15,047 bases of DNA, taken from contig CAYNIG010000099.1 of the NCBI GenBank assembly GCA_964396995.1, positions 1 through 15,047 on the forward strand, written 5' to 3'. The DNA is from JADJLQ01 sp964396995. GTDB lineage: Bacteria > Bacteroidota > Bacteroidia > Chitinophagales > Saprospiraceae. A program made the translations under genes and the position numbers. Below are positions 1 through 8,900 of this stretch, one piece after another. The first letter of the stretch is position 1. The number at the start of each line of letters is the position of its first letter. The notes beneath the pieces are model-generated. The model ran no database searches. It had not been told where the DNA came from and worked only from the letters and a program-made list of their open reading frames with translations.

Positions 1-783
1 GATATATAGATTACCTGAAGCATCAAAACAGATGCCTTCCGGCTGTGTAAAAAAAGATGCTTTGAGTTTTACTCTCAGTATAGGAGACCATTTTGGGTCA
101 GCAATGAGCAGCCAGTTATTGGATGAAGATAGTATATACCATTCATGTGTAACCGGATGCAAAGCCAATGCCGATGGATTAAATTTTGACTTTTTATTTC
201 CATTTATTTTTCTCACTAAATCTAAATCAATGGCAAAACTATCAATCACGGATAAGGAATCCTTTTCCCATTTTAGTATGATACCGGATCGCTTCTGAGT
301 TTTTTTGTCGTTTTTGCATTCTTTACTCAGGATATAAAGCTGGTGGGTACCGGAGTAAGCGAAAGAGCCTTCGTATTCACATTGGGTGGCAAGAAGGTTC
401 CATTTACGGGTAGCTTTCACTTCATCTGCATCGGCCATTGAAAGAGGAAAGGAATAGATGGTACCGTTGCTTTCCAAAATAAATACAGTGCTGTCTAAGA
501 TGGCAAGGTCTTCATAATCAGCTTTATTTCCGAACCGGGTGGATGTAATTTTATCTGAATCCAACTGAAAATGATATAGTCTGCCCAGTTCATCTTGTAC
601 GGCATATACATCCTCATTTTGGATCGTTAGGCCGGAGATTTCATCCAATTTTTCAGGCATCCAAAATTTAACCGGTTTTGAAAAATCATAGCCGGGTGGG
701 CTTTCAGGCACGTTCCAACGTACTTGTTTACAGGAAATTAATCCGAAGATTACAGCTATCCGGCATATATTCTTTATTTTCAT
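1..783 (-). CDS. SdiA-regulated/YjiK-like lipoprotein, 3'-truncated by window edge
   Basis: Translating the minus strand from ATG at 783 gives 261 codons with no stop, so the gene continues past the left edge. Residues 1-18 form a short hydrophobic signal ending in a lipobox-like LISC, so the mature protein is probably a lipoprotein anchored at Cys18. The body reads as beta-propeller-like strands: EISGLTIQNEDVYAVQDE at about 47-64, YEDLAILDSTVFILES further on, and QPEGICFDASGNLYI at the truncated end. These phrases resemble the SdiA-regulated (YjiK-type) family, whose members have a similar ESGL...D.E opening and a QPEGI..D..G.LYI strand. The biochemical role of that family is poorly known. 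The start overlaps the stop of the upstream hydrolase gene (TAATG), so the two are almost certainly co-transcribed and translationally coupled. The family call is by eye; an unrelated propeller is possible. Confidence 0.72.
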   Translation of the reverse strand, partial: MKIKNICRIAVIFGLISCKQVRWNVPESPPGYDFSKPVKFWMPEKLDEISGLTIQNEDVYAVQDELGRLYHFQLDSDKITSTRFGNKADYEDLAILDSTVFILESNGTIYSFPLSMADADEVKATRKWNLLATQCEYEGSFAYSGTHQLYILSKECKNDKKTQKRSGIILKWEKDSLSVIDSFAIDLDLVRKINGNKKSKFNPSALALHPVTHEWYILSSSNNWLLIADPKWSPILRVKLKASFFTQPEGICFDASGNLYI

Positions 784-1994
784 TATTTGTCCAGTGCGTC
801 CAATACTTTTCCGATAAATTCATTTACAGCACCATTCTCAATCCATCTGGCCACTACTACCAGGTCATGATCAGGGTCCACATAGATTATATTGGTGCCA
901 TTGCCAATATGTACAAACGCTTTTTCCGGAGCATTAGGAATCTGTTTTTTATTTGTATTTAAAAACCAATTCATAAATCCATAATTTGGTTGTGCAGGTG
1001 TAGGAGTGAGAGCCCAGCTTACCCATTGATCAGATAATAAGGGTTTATCATTCCATTTACCCCGCCGGAGAGTCAGATATCCAAATCGGGCCATATCGTA
1101 TGCATTTATAAACATACCTCCTCCCCAGTGGCCACCGCCTCCTACTGCCTGTACGATCTTACCATCGAGCACTACCCAGGAGTTTTGATATCCCATCCAC
1201 CTCCAGGTAGAGGAAGCACCTATTGGGTCCATTATTTTTTCTTTTAATACTTCCGGTAATGGTTTTCGCCAGACATTTAATGCGGCCAATGCCAATACAT
1301 TTACGCGCACATCATTGTATTCATAGGCAGTACCGGGCTTTAGTCTGGCTCTCGTAGTCCACTCACCAGGTTTGTCTCCCGGTCGGTCAGCCCACTCCGG
1401 TTTTCCCCATAGAGTACCTTCCCAATCACTTACCTGCCTGAGTAAATGATCCCAGGTAATGGTGCGATTATGTGGGGTGTCAAATAAACGTAAAAGCTGA
1501 GATTGGCCATATTTCTCTGCTTTGAATGGATCTGCCAGTGGCTTATATATTTCAATGGGTGCAATTACTTTATACATCGTATCGTGAATGCTTGGGATCA
1601 GGCCCTGGTCGTATGCCAGTCCCACTACCGTAGATAAAAAACTCTTTGTGACACTGAAGGTCATATCCACTCTATCCGGATCACCCCACGCTGCAATAAT
1701 ATATCCATTCTTAATTATGATACCTGTAGCCGGTCCCCTTTCGGCAAATGGACCAATTCCATCACCGAAAGGCTCTTTACCAAAGCTCTGATAATGTGAG
1801 ATCTCCAGGTTGCGGGGATTTTTCGATTCTTTTTCCTGTGCATATAAAATAGCAGCTTGTAATTTTTCAGAATTGATATTTACTTCAGATGCTGGTTTTG
1901 TACTCCATTTATTGGCAGCCGGATAGTAAACTTTGGTTTGTGCTGTCAATAAATGAACTATACATAGTAATACTGCGGTGATGAATATTTTCAT
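783..1994 (-). CDS. Secreted serine hydrolase, class C beta-lactamase fold
   Basis: This is a 403-residue serine hydrolase of the beta-lactamase/penicillin-binding superfamily (class C, esterase or 6-aminohexanoate-dimer-hydrolase-like). From ATG 1994 the first 19 residues are a clear signal peptide (MKIFITAVLLCIVHLLTAQ), which suggests export to the periplasm. An in-frame ATG at 2072 would add 26 residues before this signal and is less likely. The nucleophile motif SxxK is SVTK at 114-117. A YxN-type motif, YND, follows at 226-228 after a KPGTAYEY stretch. The third motif is HIG at 362-364 in VHIGNGTNIIYVDP, in place of the KTG of true lactamases, which is common among esterases and peptidases of this fold. 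The substrate cannot be told from sequence; hydrolysis of an ester, amide or D-amino-acid peptide is possible. The stop TAA shares one base with the next gene's ATG. Confidence 0.86.
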   Translation of the reverse strand: MKIFITAVLLCIVHLLTAQTKVYYPAANKWSTKPASEVNINSEKLQAAILYAQEKESKNPRNLEISHYQSFGKEPFGDGIGPFAERGPATGIIIKNGYIIAAWGDPDRVDMTFSVTKSFLSTVVGLAYDQGLIPSIHDTMYKVIAPIEIYKPLADPFKAEKYGQSQLLRLFDTPHNRTITWDHLLRQVSDWEGTLWGKPEWADRPGDKPGEWTTRARLKPGTAYEYNDVRVNVLALAALNVWRKPLPEVLKEKIMDPIGASSTWRWMGYQNSWVVLDGKIVQAVGGGGHWGGGMFINAYDMARFGYLTLRRGKWNDKPLLSDQWVSWALTPTPAQPNYGFMNWFLNTNKKQIPNAPEKAFVHIGNGTNIIYVDPDHDLVVVARWIENGAVNEFIGKVLDALDK

Positions 1995-2067
1995 ATTAAT
2001 TTTAATTTCCCAGGTTAAGGTATATATAATTGAGAGTAGAAAACCCATTTTTTTATTTTTAGAATGC

Positions 2068-2079
2068 CACATTAATGTG
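2068..2079. promoter_or_regulatory. 12-bp perfect palindrome between divergent genes
   Basis: CACATTAATGTG reads the same on both strands. It lies 74 bp before the hydrolase start (1994, minus) and 118 bp before the 118-residue gene (2197, plus). A dimeric regulator site serving one or both divergent genes is possible. AT-rich sequence produces such palindromes by chance often enough that confidence is low. Confidence 0.25.
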
Positions 2080-2144
2080 TTGCCTCCTTTGGGGGTGAAT
2101 AAGGTTGAAAATGATCATTTGTAGATAATTAATCATTTGTTCCC

Positions 2145-2152
2145 TACCTTTA
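2145..2152 (+). promoter_or_regulatory. Possible Bacteroidota -7 element (TACCTTTA)
   Basis: TACCTTTA differs from the consensus TAnnTTTG in the last base and sits 45 bp before ATG 2197. A TTTG lies upstream at 2118-2121, but with a 23-base gap, longer than usual. It is a weak candidate promoter for the small hypothetical gene. Confidence 0.25.
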
Positions 2153-2196
2153 ATAGCCTGTATCCATATTTCTGATCTGATTAAATCCAATGCCAT

Positions 2197-2553
2197 ATGT
2201 ATCTTTCTTACAAACTGCAATCCAACTATACTTTTTCAATTGATCAGCCTTCGGCATTGATCATTCTGGAAGGAGGATCATTTTCTTACAAGGGAAAAAT
2301 CATGGGAGGATTTCACTCAAAGCTCACTAAAGTCAAAGGCAGCGGGAATCCCCTGGGCCGCGCCTTCGTGATTTTAAATCTTGAGTTTCACCGCAAACAA
2401 AAAGGTGGAGCACCGCATTTTATTTCATTTCTCGGTGAGCGTGATCTGACCACCAACCTGGAAAATGGAAAAATAGTGGCAGCGTCCAATTTGCACAAAT
2501 CAAAAATTGGGAAACTCTATCAGAGGCAAGGCGATATATTGACTATAGGATGA
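2197..2553 (+). CDS. Hypothetical 118-residue protein
   Basis: I do not recognise this protein. It has no signal peptide, membrane segment or cysteine, so it is probably cytoplasmic. It is basic and appears beta-rich, with short alternating strands such as SALIILEGGSFSYKGKIMGG (19-38) and GRAFVILNLEFHR (54-66), and a glycine-rich turn KGSGNPLG between them. Codon usage looks like that of neighbouring genes, and no competing long frame explains the region, which supports it as a real gene. It stands alone: the hydrolase upstream is divergent, and the regulator downstream has its own promoter-like sequence and 142 bp of spacing. An overlapping ATG at 2190 in another frame was not chosen because that frame does not stay open for long. 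Confidence 0.6.
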   Translation: MYLSYKLQSNYTFSIDQPSALIILEGGSFSYKGKIMGGFHSKLTKVKGSGNPLGRAFVILNLEFHRKQKGGAPHFISFLGERDLTTNLENGKIVAASNLHKSKIGKLYQRQGDILTIG

Positions 2554-2568
2554 TGGTGCTTAAAAATT

Positions 2569-2584
2569 GGATTGGATCCAATCC
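2569..2584. promoter_or_regulatory. 16-bp perfect palindrome, candidate operator
   Basis: GGATTGGATCCAATCC is a perfect 16-bp palindrome without a spacer. It begins 15 bp after the stop of the 118-residue gene and 127 bp before the regulator's ATG. No T-run follows, so it does not resemble an intrinsic terminator. Its length suits a dimeric regulator such as a TetR protein, but no protein is known to bind it. Confidence 0.4.
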
Positions 2585-2623
2585 TGCTTGTCCCACTCCA
2601 TCCTGTTTTCGTCGAAAAACTGT

Positions 2624-2651
2624 GGAAACTTTTTAAACTAGCAGAGTTTCC
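2624..2651. promoter_or_regulatory. Inverted repeat upstream of tetR-type gene, candidate operator
   Basis: GGAAACT (2624-2630) and AGTTTCC (2645-2651) are exact reverse complements separated by 14 bases. The right arm coincides with the place where the -33 element of the promoter at 2667-2674 should be. A repressor bound here would block that promoter, which fits autoregulation by the TetR-type protein encoded just downstream. Confidence 0.4.
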
Positions 2652-2666
2652 TGTTTATTTTCCACT

Positions 2667-2674
2667 TACATTTG
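2667..2674 (+). promoter_or_regulatory. Bacteroidota -7 element (TACATTTG) of the efflux locus
   Basis: TACATTTG is a perfect match to TAnnTTTG. An imperfect -33 (GTTTC, 2646-2650) lies 16 bases upstream. Transcription starting about 7 bases downstream would leave a leader of roughly 15 bases before ATG 2696. It also means that the in-frame TTG at 2672 lies inside the promoter and cannot be the start of the regulator. Confidence 0.5.
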
Positions 2675-2695
2675 CGGCTTCAAATCAATACGGAT

Positions 2696-3310
2696 ATGGA
2701 GTTATTGTCTGGCATTGTATCCAGAGCGAAGGAGTTATTCATCACCTGTGGGGTAAAGTCTGTCACGATGGACGACCTGGCGAGTGATATGGGTATGTCT
2801 AAAAAAACACTGTATCAGTATGTCCCCAGCAAGGCAAAGCTGATAGAGCGGATGGTGCATATACATATCAAGGAAGAAAAAAAAGCCCTGGCCGATATTA
2901 GAAACAAGTCTACCAATGCAGTGGAGGAAATGATCCTTATATCACAGTATGTAATCCAGCTATTGCGAATGGTATCCCCTAATGTAGTATTTGAAATTAA
3001 AAAATACTATTGGGAAAGCTGGCAGAAAATGGAAAAATTAAATAATGAACATATCCTGGAGGTGATAAAACAAAACCTGAAGCGTGGAATAGATCATGGG
3101 CATTATCGCAAAGATCTGAATACCGACATCATAGCACAGCATTATGTAACCCTGAGCAGCAGCCTCGTGGATCATTCGGTATTTCCACATAATTATATGT
3201 CGATGGAAAAAATATTTCTGGAGACCATCCGCTATCATCTGAGAGGCATCACTACTACCTCCGGCTGGGAGATATGCCAAAAACAACTGACTAAACTGAC
3301 AAATGCTTAA
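2696..3310 (+). CDS. TetR/AcrR-family transcriptional regulator of efflux locus
   Basis: This is a 204-residue one-component regulator, a normal length for the TetR family. An N-terminal helix (IVSRAKELFITCGVKSVTM) leads into the DNA-binding helix-turn-helix DDLASDMGMSKKTLYQYVPS, about residues 25-45, followed by the usual KAKLIERMV connector. The remainder is a helical ligand-binding and dimerisation domain without close family signatures. ATG 2696 was chosen over the in-frame TTG at 2672, which falls inside a promoter element. The gene opens an operon: its last 8 bases overlap the first ATG of the TolC-like gene. By analogy with AcrR-type systems it probably represses its own promoter and the pump genes and is released by a pump substrate; the two inverted repeats upstream are candidate binding sites. 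The ligand is unknown. Confidence 0.9.
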   Translation: MELLSGIVSRAKELFITCGVKSVTMDDLASDMGMSKKTLYQYVPSKAKLIERMVHIHIKEEKKALADIRNKSTNAVEEMILISQYVIQLLRMVSPNVVFEIKKYYWESWQKMEKLNNEHILEVIKQNLKRGIDHGHYRKDLNTDIIAQHYVTLSSSLVDHSVFPHNYMSMEKIFLETIRYHLRGITTTSGWEICQKQLTKLTNA

Positions 3311-4706
3311 TTCGATATATATGACTCAAAAAAAATTAATGAGCGTGATTGCATTAGTAGTATTATTAATGACCACGGTCTGCAGTCAATCTTCCTTTTC
3401 ACTGGAAGATGCGGTGCAATATGCATTAAAGAACAGTGCACAGATAAAATTAAACAATCTTGCCCTCGTGGATGCCGATGCTCAGCTGATGGAATACAAA
3501 TCCATCGGTTATCCTAAAATCAATGGTACCTCCAGTTACCAGCATTTTTTAGCGATACCGGCTACCATTATCCCGGATTTTTTAAGCCCGGTAGTGGATG
3601 GCAGGCTGGTAAATTACGATCTGATAAAGCAAAACCAGGTAGACCCACCTGCAGAAGGCGGATTTCCGGCAAAATTTGGCCAGAAAAACAGTTTTTCTGT
3701 TGGACTCGGTCTGAATACCACGGTATACGATCCTGCTTTTTTCCAGGGACTGAAAGCAATCAAATTGTATAAAGACCTGGTGACCAAACAAAACTCGATC
3801 ACCGATATCACCATCAGGCAATCGGTAGCCAAGGCCTATCTCGGTGCTTTGATCACTCAAAAAAGCAAGTCTATCCTGGATCAAAACATCACTACTCTAG
3901 ACAAAATCACCAATGAAACTAAAATCATTCAATCAAAAGGTTTTATAGAGCAGATAGATGTAGACCGCCTTACCCTTTCTCTCCAGACCTTACAAACCGA
4001 AGCAGAAAAGCTGAATAAATTGCAGGAAGTCACCCTCAATGTATTGAAAATGCAGATGGGTTACCCGATGAATGAAGCGATAAGCCTTACTGAATCCATA
4101 GACCAGCTATCGGGTAAGATCGAATTGGAAAATACGGATCTGGGCAATTCATTCAAACCCGATCAGCGACCGGAATACCGAGCCATGCAATTGGCAGATG
4201 AATTAAATAAAATCCGGATGAAATCCATCAAGCTGGGTGCTTATCCTGTTGTTACCGGATTTGCCAATGCCTCTTACGGCACACAAACCAATAATCTATT
4301 TAGTAAAAATTCATTTTGGTTTCCTACCGCCATTGCAGGCTTTCAGCTTAATGTACCCATATTCGATGGATTCAACCGAAAATCGAGGTATCAAAAAGCA
4401 GCTATCGAGTCCGATAAATTAAAAATTCAGATGTCGGAATTTGAAAGAGCTATGACCCTGGAGGTAAATAATGCAAGAATTCAATTTGCCAATGCCAAGA
4501 CCACGGTTGAAAGCAATAAAAAGAATATGGAGCTGGCACAGCGCATTTACGACCAGGCACAATTAAAATTTAAAGGTGGTGTGGGTTCCAGTGTGGAAAT
4601 CAACCAGGCAGAGACAGCCATGATTCAGTCTCAATCAAACTATATCAATGCTTTATACAATCTATTAATAGCTAAAGTCGACCTGGATAAAGCATTAGGA
4701 AAATAA
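3303..4706 (+). CDS. TolC-family outer membrane efflux channel
   Basis: This outer-membrane factor forms a trimeric barrel with a long periplasmic alpha tunnel through which the RND pump expels substrates. The N-terminus carries a hydrophobic signal (MTQKKLMSVIALVVLLMTTV) with cleavage likely near CSQS. It is followed by the family opening FSLEDAVQYALKNSAQIKLN. The two-fold family pattern is visible: a long helical stretch at about 150-245, a second half beginning near RPEYRAMQLADELNKI (about residue 290), and the typical C-terminal SSVEINQAETAMIQSQSNYI followed by LLIAKVDLDKALGK. Length (467) is normal. ATG 3303 overlaps the regulator's stop by 8 bases, which suggests coupling; ATG 3321 (residue 7) gives a tidier signal peptide and may be the true start. 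Adaptor and pump genes follow in the same direction. Confidence 0.92.
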   Translation: MLNSIYMTQKKLMSVIALVVLLMTTVCSQSSFSLEDAVQYALKNSAQIKLNNLALVDADAQLMEYKSIGYPKINGTSSYQHFLAIPATIIPDFLSPVVDGRLVNYDLIKQNQVDPPAEGGFPAKFGQKNSFSVGLGLNTTVYDPAFFQGLKAIKLYKDLVTKQNSITDITIRQSVAKAYLGALITQKSKSILDQNITTLDKITNETKIIQSKGFIEQIDVDRLTLSLQTLQTEAEKLNKLQEVTLNVLKMQMGYPMNEAISLTESIDQLSGKIELENTDLGNSFKPDQRPEYRAMQLADELNKIRMKSIKLGAYPVVTGFANASYGTQTNNLFSKNSFWFPTAIAGFQLNVPIFDGFNRKSRYQKAAIESDKLKIQMSEFERAMTLEVNNARIQFANAKTTVESNKKNMELAQRIYDQAQLKFKGGVGSSVEINQAETAMIQSQSNYINALYNLLIAKVDLDKALGK

Positions 4707-4737
4707 ATTATTTACAAAAAATCAGAAATCAATCAAC

Positions 4738-5874
4738 ATGAAAAATATATATACCATTGCCATTCTATGTGTAATCACTCTCCTGATCGCATCATGTGGA
4801 TCTAAGCCCGGTGCGCCGGCTGCTGACAAACAAACGCGCCTGGCGGAATTAAAAACCCAAATCGCAGCACTAGAAAAAGAAGCCAGTGCACTGGAGATGG
4901 AACTGAACCCCGGAGGTAAAACAGAAAGACAAAAAATAGTAGGAGTGGAATCTTTTCCTCAGACCGTATTTAGAAATTACATAGACCTGCAGGGATCGGT
5001 ATTGGCTGACCAACAGCTTTTTATCAATGCAAAAATGCCCGGTACTGTAAGTCAAATCATGATCAAGACAGGCGATAAAGTAGCAGCGGGTCAAACGGTT
5101 GCTTTATTGGATGATGCCGTACTCAAACAAGGTCTGGCCGAACTGGATAATCAACTGGTGTTTGCCACCGATCTGTATGAAAAACAAAAATCGTTATGGG
5201 ATCAAAAATTGGGTACAGAAGTACAATTCCTTAGTGCAAAAAACAATAAAGAAGCTTTAGAAAAAAGAATAGCTACTACCAAGGAACAGTGGGAAATGGT
5301 AAAAGTTAAAGCTCCTATAAGTGGTGTGATAGACGAAGTAATCATCAAACCGGGTGGTAGTGCAGCTCCCGGGATGCCGATAGCCAGACTGGTAAATCTA
5401 TCCAAACTGGAAATCAGTGCAGAAGTACCTGAAGCCTTTGCAGGCAAAGTAAAAAATGGAAATGCGATTCGCATTCAATTTCCGGATATAGAAAAAGAGT
5501 ACGATTCAAAGATCACTTATGTGAGTCCTATTATAAATCAAGTGAACAGGACATTTAAAGTCAAAGCTGCATTACCGGCCAATATGTCGGGGGTTTTGCC
5601 CAATATGCTGGCATTGATAAAAATCATTGACTATTCAAATCCCACTGCTTTTGTACTGCCAATCAATATAATTCAAAAAGACAGTAAAGGGGATTTTGTA
5701 ATGGCTGCAGATACGGTAAATGGTCAATGGGTGGCTGTGAAAAAACAAGTGACCATAGGCAAATTCTATAATGATAAAGTAGAGATAAAGTCTGGCATAA
5801 ATGCTTCTCATAAACTCATTACGGTCGGCTATCAGGACCTGATAGAAGGTGAAAAAATAAGTGTCCAAAATTAA
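4738..5874 (+). CDS. RND efflux periplasmic adaptor lipoprotein (HlyD/MFP family)
   Basis: This membrane fusion protein bridges the RND pump and the TolC-like channel. Residues 1-20 are a lipoprotein signal ending LIASC, so the mature protein should be lipid-anchored at Cys20. A heptad-like coiled coil follows at about 33-60 (LAELKTQIAALEKEASALEM), common in Bacteroidota adaptors. The first lipoyl half-motif lies at about 97-122 (KMPGTVSQIMIKTGDKVAAG). The alpha-hairpin spans roughly 125-185. The second lipoyl half is VKAPISGVIDEVIIKPGG at about 188-205, leading into the beta-barrel (LEISAEVPEAFAGKVKNG) and a membrane-proximal domain near the C-terminus. Length (378) is usual. The gene lies 31 bp after the TolC-like gene and 89 bp before the pump, with no terminator visible in either gap. 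Confidence 0.93.
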   Translation: MKNIYTIAILCVITLLIASCGSKPGAPAADKQTRLAELKTQIAALEKEASALEMELNPGGKTERQKIVGVESFPQTVFRNYIDLQGSVLADQQLFINAKMPGTVSQIMIKTGDKVAAGQTVALLDDAVLKQGLAELDNQLVFATDLYEKQKSLWDQKLGTEVQFLSAKNNKEALEKRIATTKEQWEMVKVKAPISGVIDEVIIKPGGSAAPGMPIARLVNLSKLEISAEVPEAFAGKVKNGNAIRIQFPDIEKEYDSKITYVSPIINQVNRTFKVKAALPANMSGVLPNMLALIKIIDYSNPTAFVLPINIIQKDSKGDFVMAADTVNGQWVAVKKQVTIGKFYNDKVEIKSGINASHKLITVGYQDLIEGEKISVQN

Positions 5875-5963
5875 TAATGTCCTAAATGTAATATGGCCCA
5901 TGTTCAAATGCTACAGATAGCGGTATTTGATCCTAAAGCCTAAAAAATTAATTTCTATTCATC

Positions 5964-8900
5964 ATGAAAGACTTTATCAAAGAATTTAAACCAAGCAGCT
6001 GGGCTGTAGATAATAAAACGAGTATTTATATACTTACCATCATCATCACCCTGGCCGGTATTTTTTCCTATATAGGGCTACCCAAAGAACAATTTCCTGA
6101 AGTTGCTTTTCCCCAGATATTGGTCAATACGGTCTATCCGGGTACATCACCGGCCGATATGGAAAACCTGGTGGCCAAACCAATAGAAAAACAACTGAAA
6201 GCAATATCCGGAATTAAAAAAATCAGAAGCAGTTCTCTGCAGGATTTTAGCCTGGTGGTGGCAGAATTTGATGCGAATGCAGATGTGGCTGAGTCAAAAC
6301 TCAAAGTAAAAGATGCCGTAGATAAAGCCCGCGCAGAGTTACCCAATGATTTGCCTCAGGACCCGTCCATTATAGATATCGATGTTTCCAGCATTCCCAT
6401 CATGAACATACATGTATCCGGCGATTACGATCTGGATAGATTGAAAAAATTTGCAGATGAAATAAAAGATAAGGTAGAGGGATTTAAAGAAGTTACGCGC
6501 GCTGACCTCGTGGGTGCGCTCACCCGCGAGATACAAATCAATGTGGATCTCTATAAAATGACTGCGGCCAGCATCACTTTGCGCGATATTGAAACTGCCA
6601 TTGCAATGGAAAATATGACTATTTCAGGTGGGCAGCTCAGTATGGGCAATGTCAAACGGGCCATCAGTGTAGTCGGAGAATATAAAGATTCAAGGCAATT
6701 GGGCAATATAGTGATTCGCGGAGGCACCGGTGCTATTGTATACCTCAAAGACATAGCCGAGGTAAAAGATACCTATAAAGAACAGGAAAGCTATGCCAGG
6801 TTGAATAAGAAAAATGTATTGTCGCTAAACGTAATCAAACGCAGTGGTGAAAACCTGATCATCACCTCAGATAAAATCAAAGCACTCTGCGAAGAGCTCA
6901 GAGCTAAATTTCCTAAAGACCTGAATATTAACATTACAGGAGATATGAGTATAAAGACCAGATCCGGGTTGAAAGAGCTGATCAATACGATAGTGATCGG
7001 ATTTTTATTGGTAACCCTGATTTTGATGTTTTTTATGGGAGTGACCAATGCGGTATTCGTGGCCATGTCGGTTCCCTTATCCATGTTTGTGGCGTTTATG
7101 ATCATGCCTACTTATGGCTTTACGTTAAATGTAATCGTCTTATTTGGTTTCTTGCTTGCCCTGGGTATAGTAGTAGATGATGCTATCGTAGTAATAGAAA
7201 ATACGCACAGAATATTTGATAATGGAAAAGTACCGATTAAAAAAGCGGCCAAATTAGCTGCAGGTGAAGTATTCCTGCCTGTATTGAGCGGAACACTTAC
7301 TTCTTTGGCCCCGTTTATTCCATTGGCTTTTTGGCCAGGGCTCATAGGTAATTTTATGTTTGGATTGCCCATTACCCTGATCACTACTTTACTGGCTTCC
7401 CTTTTCGTAGCCTATATCATCAATCCCGTGTTTGCAGTGGATTTTATGAAACCACATGGCGAAGGTGATAAATTAAAATTATGGACCAAATCATTCTACA
7501 TTACCATAGCCGGATTTGTGGTCGTGATGTTCCTCTCCCATATGGGAGGCAATATGTTTTTGCGAAATCTTACCTTGAGTATATTTTTATTCTATTTGCT
7601 TAATCATTTTTTCCTGCACAATGTGATTAAAGCATTTCAAAATAAAGTATGGCCCAGGGTACAAAACGCATATGCCTCTTCCCTTCGATTTATACTTAAG
7701 GGGTACCGGCCGATAGGAGTACTCGTAATCGCCATTTTATTACTCATAATCAGTTTAGGCGCTGCAATCAAATTTATACCCGGCGTACGTTTGTTTCCCG
7801 AGTCAGATCCTAATTTTGTGTATACTTATATTGCCCTGCCGGTAGGTACCGATCAGACCTATACAAATAAAGTGACCGGTATGGTAGAAGATAGAATACT
7901 GGAAGTAGTGGGTGAAAACAACCCAATTGTAGAATCTGTAATTTCCAATGTGGCTGTTGGCGCCGGTGATCCGAGTAATTTTGAACAGCAGACCAGCCCG
8001 CACCTGGGAAAGGTCACCGTTGCATTTGTAGAATATGAAAAAAGACATGGAGCATCCTCCTCAGTATATCTCGATAAAATTCGTGAAGCGGTGCAAGGTA
8101 TACCCGGAGCAGAAATCATAGTCGAAAAAGAAAATAGTGGTCCTCCTGCCGGCAAACCCATCAGCATAGAAATATACGGCGATGAATTTAATGATCTCAA
8201 TGCAGCCGCAAAAGGACTTAAAAGATACCTTGATTCTTTACAAATAGATGGAGTAGAAGAATTAAAATCAGATCTGTCTATCACCAATCCTGAATTGAAA
8301 ATATTAGTTGACAGACAACGAGCCAACACTGAAGGTATATCTACAGCACAAATCGGATCCGAATTGCGTACCGCTGTATTTGGAAAAGAAATCTCCAAAA
8401 TCAGGGATGGCGAAGATCAGCATCCTATACAATTGCGAATAGCCGAAAAACAAAGACAAAATATCAATCTCCTGCTCAATCAAAGCATCACGTATCGCGA
8501 TATGAATATGGGTGGTCAGATGCGCCAGGTACCTATGGCATCAATGGTAAAAATGGAATATGGCAATACGATCGGTTCTATAAAAAGAAAAAATCTGAAA
8601 CGGGTAGTCACTATATCTTCCAATGTATTGGGCGGTTTCAACCCCAATGAAGTATTGGCTAAAGTACAGGCCGCTACAGCCAGATACTCAGCCCCTCCCG
8701 GCGTCACTATTGGATTTTCCGGCGAGCAGGAAGAGCAAGCCGAAGCAATGGGATTTCTCAGCAGATCACTATTGATTTCCCTTGGACTTATATTTTTGAT
8801 CCTGGTCACTCAGTTTAATTCGTTTAGTAAGCCCATGATTATATTGATTGAAATTATATTCAGTATCATCGGTGTATTGCTTGGCTTTACCCTCATGCGC

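Noticed and set aside
678..962. Plus-strand open frame of 94 codons
   Set aside because: It lies antisense across the junction of two well-supported minus-strand genes and encodes no recognisable protein.
2068..2079. CACATTAATGTG palindrome as a Crp/Fnr-type site
   Set aside because: The arms resemble half-sites only loosely and the spacing does not fit the Crp or Fnr consensus; kept only as an unassigned palindrome.
2572..2787. Plus-strand open frame of 71 codons across the regulator's upstream region
   Set aside because: It runs through the candidate operators and promoter and out of frame into the TetR helix-turn-helix; it has no protein features of its own.
7859..8398. Minus-strand open frame of 179 codons within the RND pump gene
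   Set aside because: It is antisense to a strongly conserved porter domain; its open length reflects the codon use of the pump gene, and its product is low-complexity and Ser/Thr-rich.
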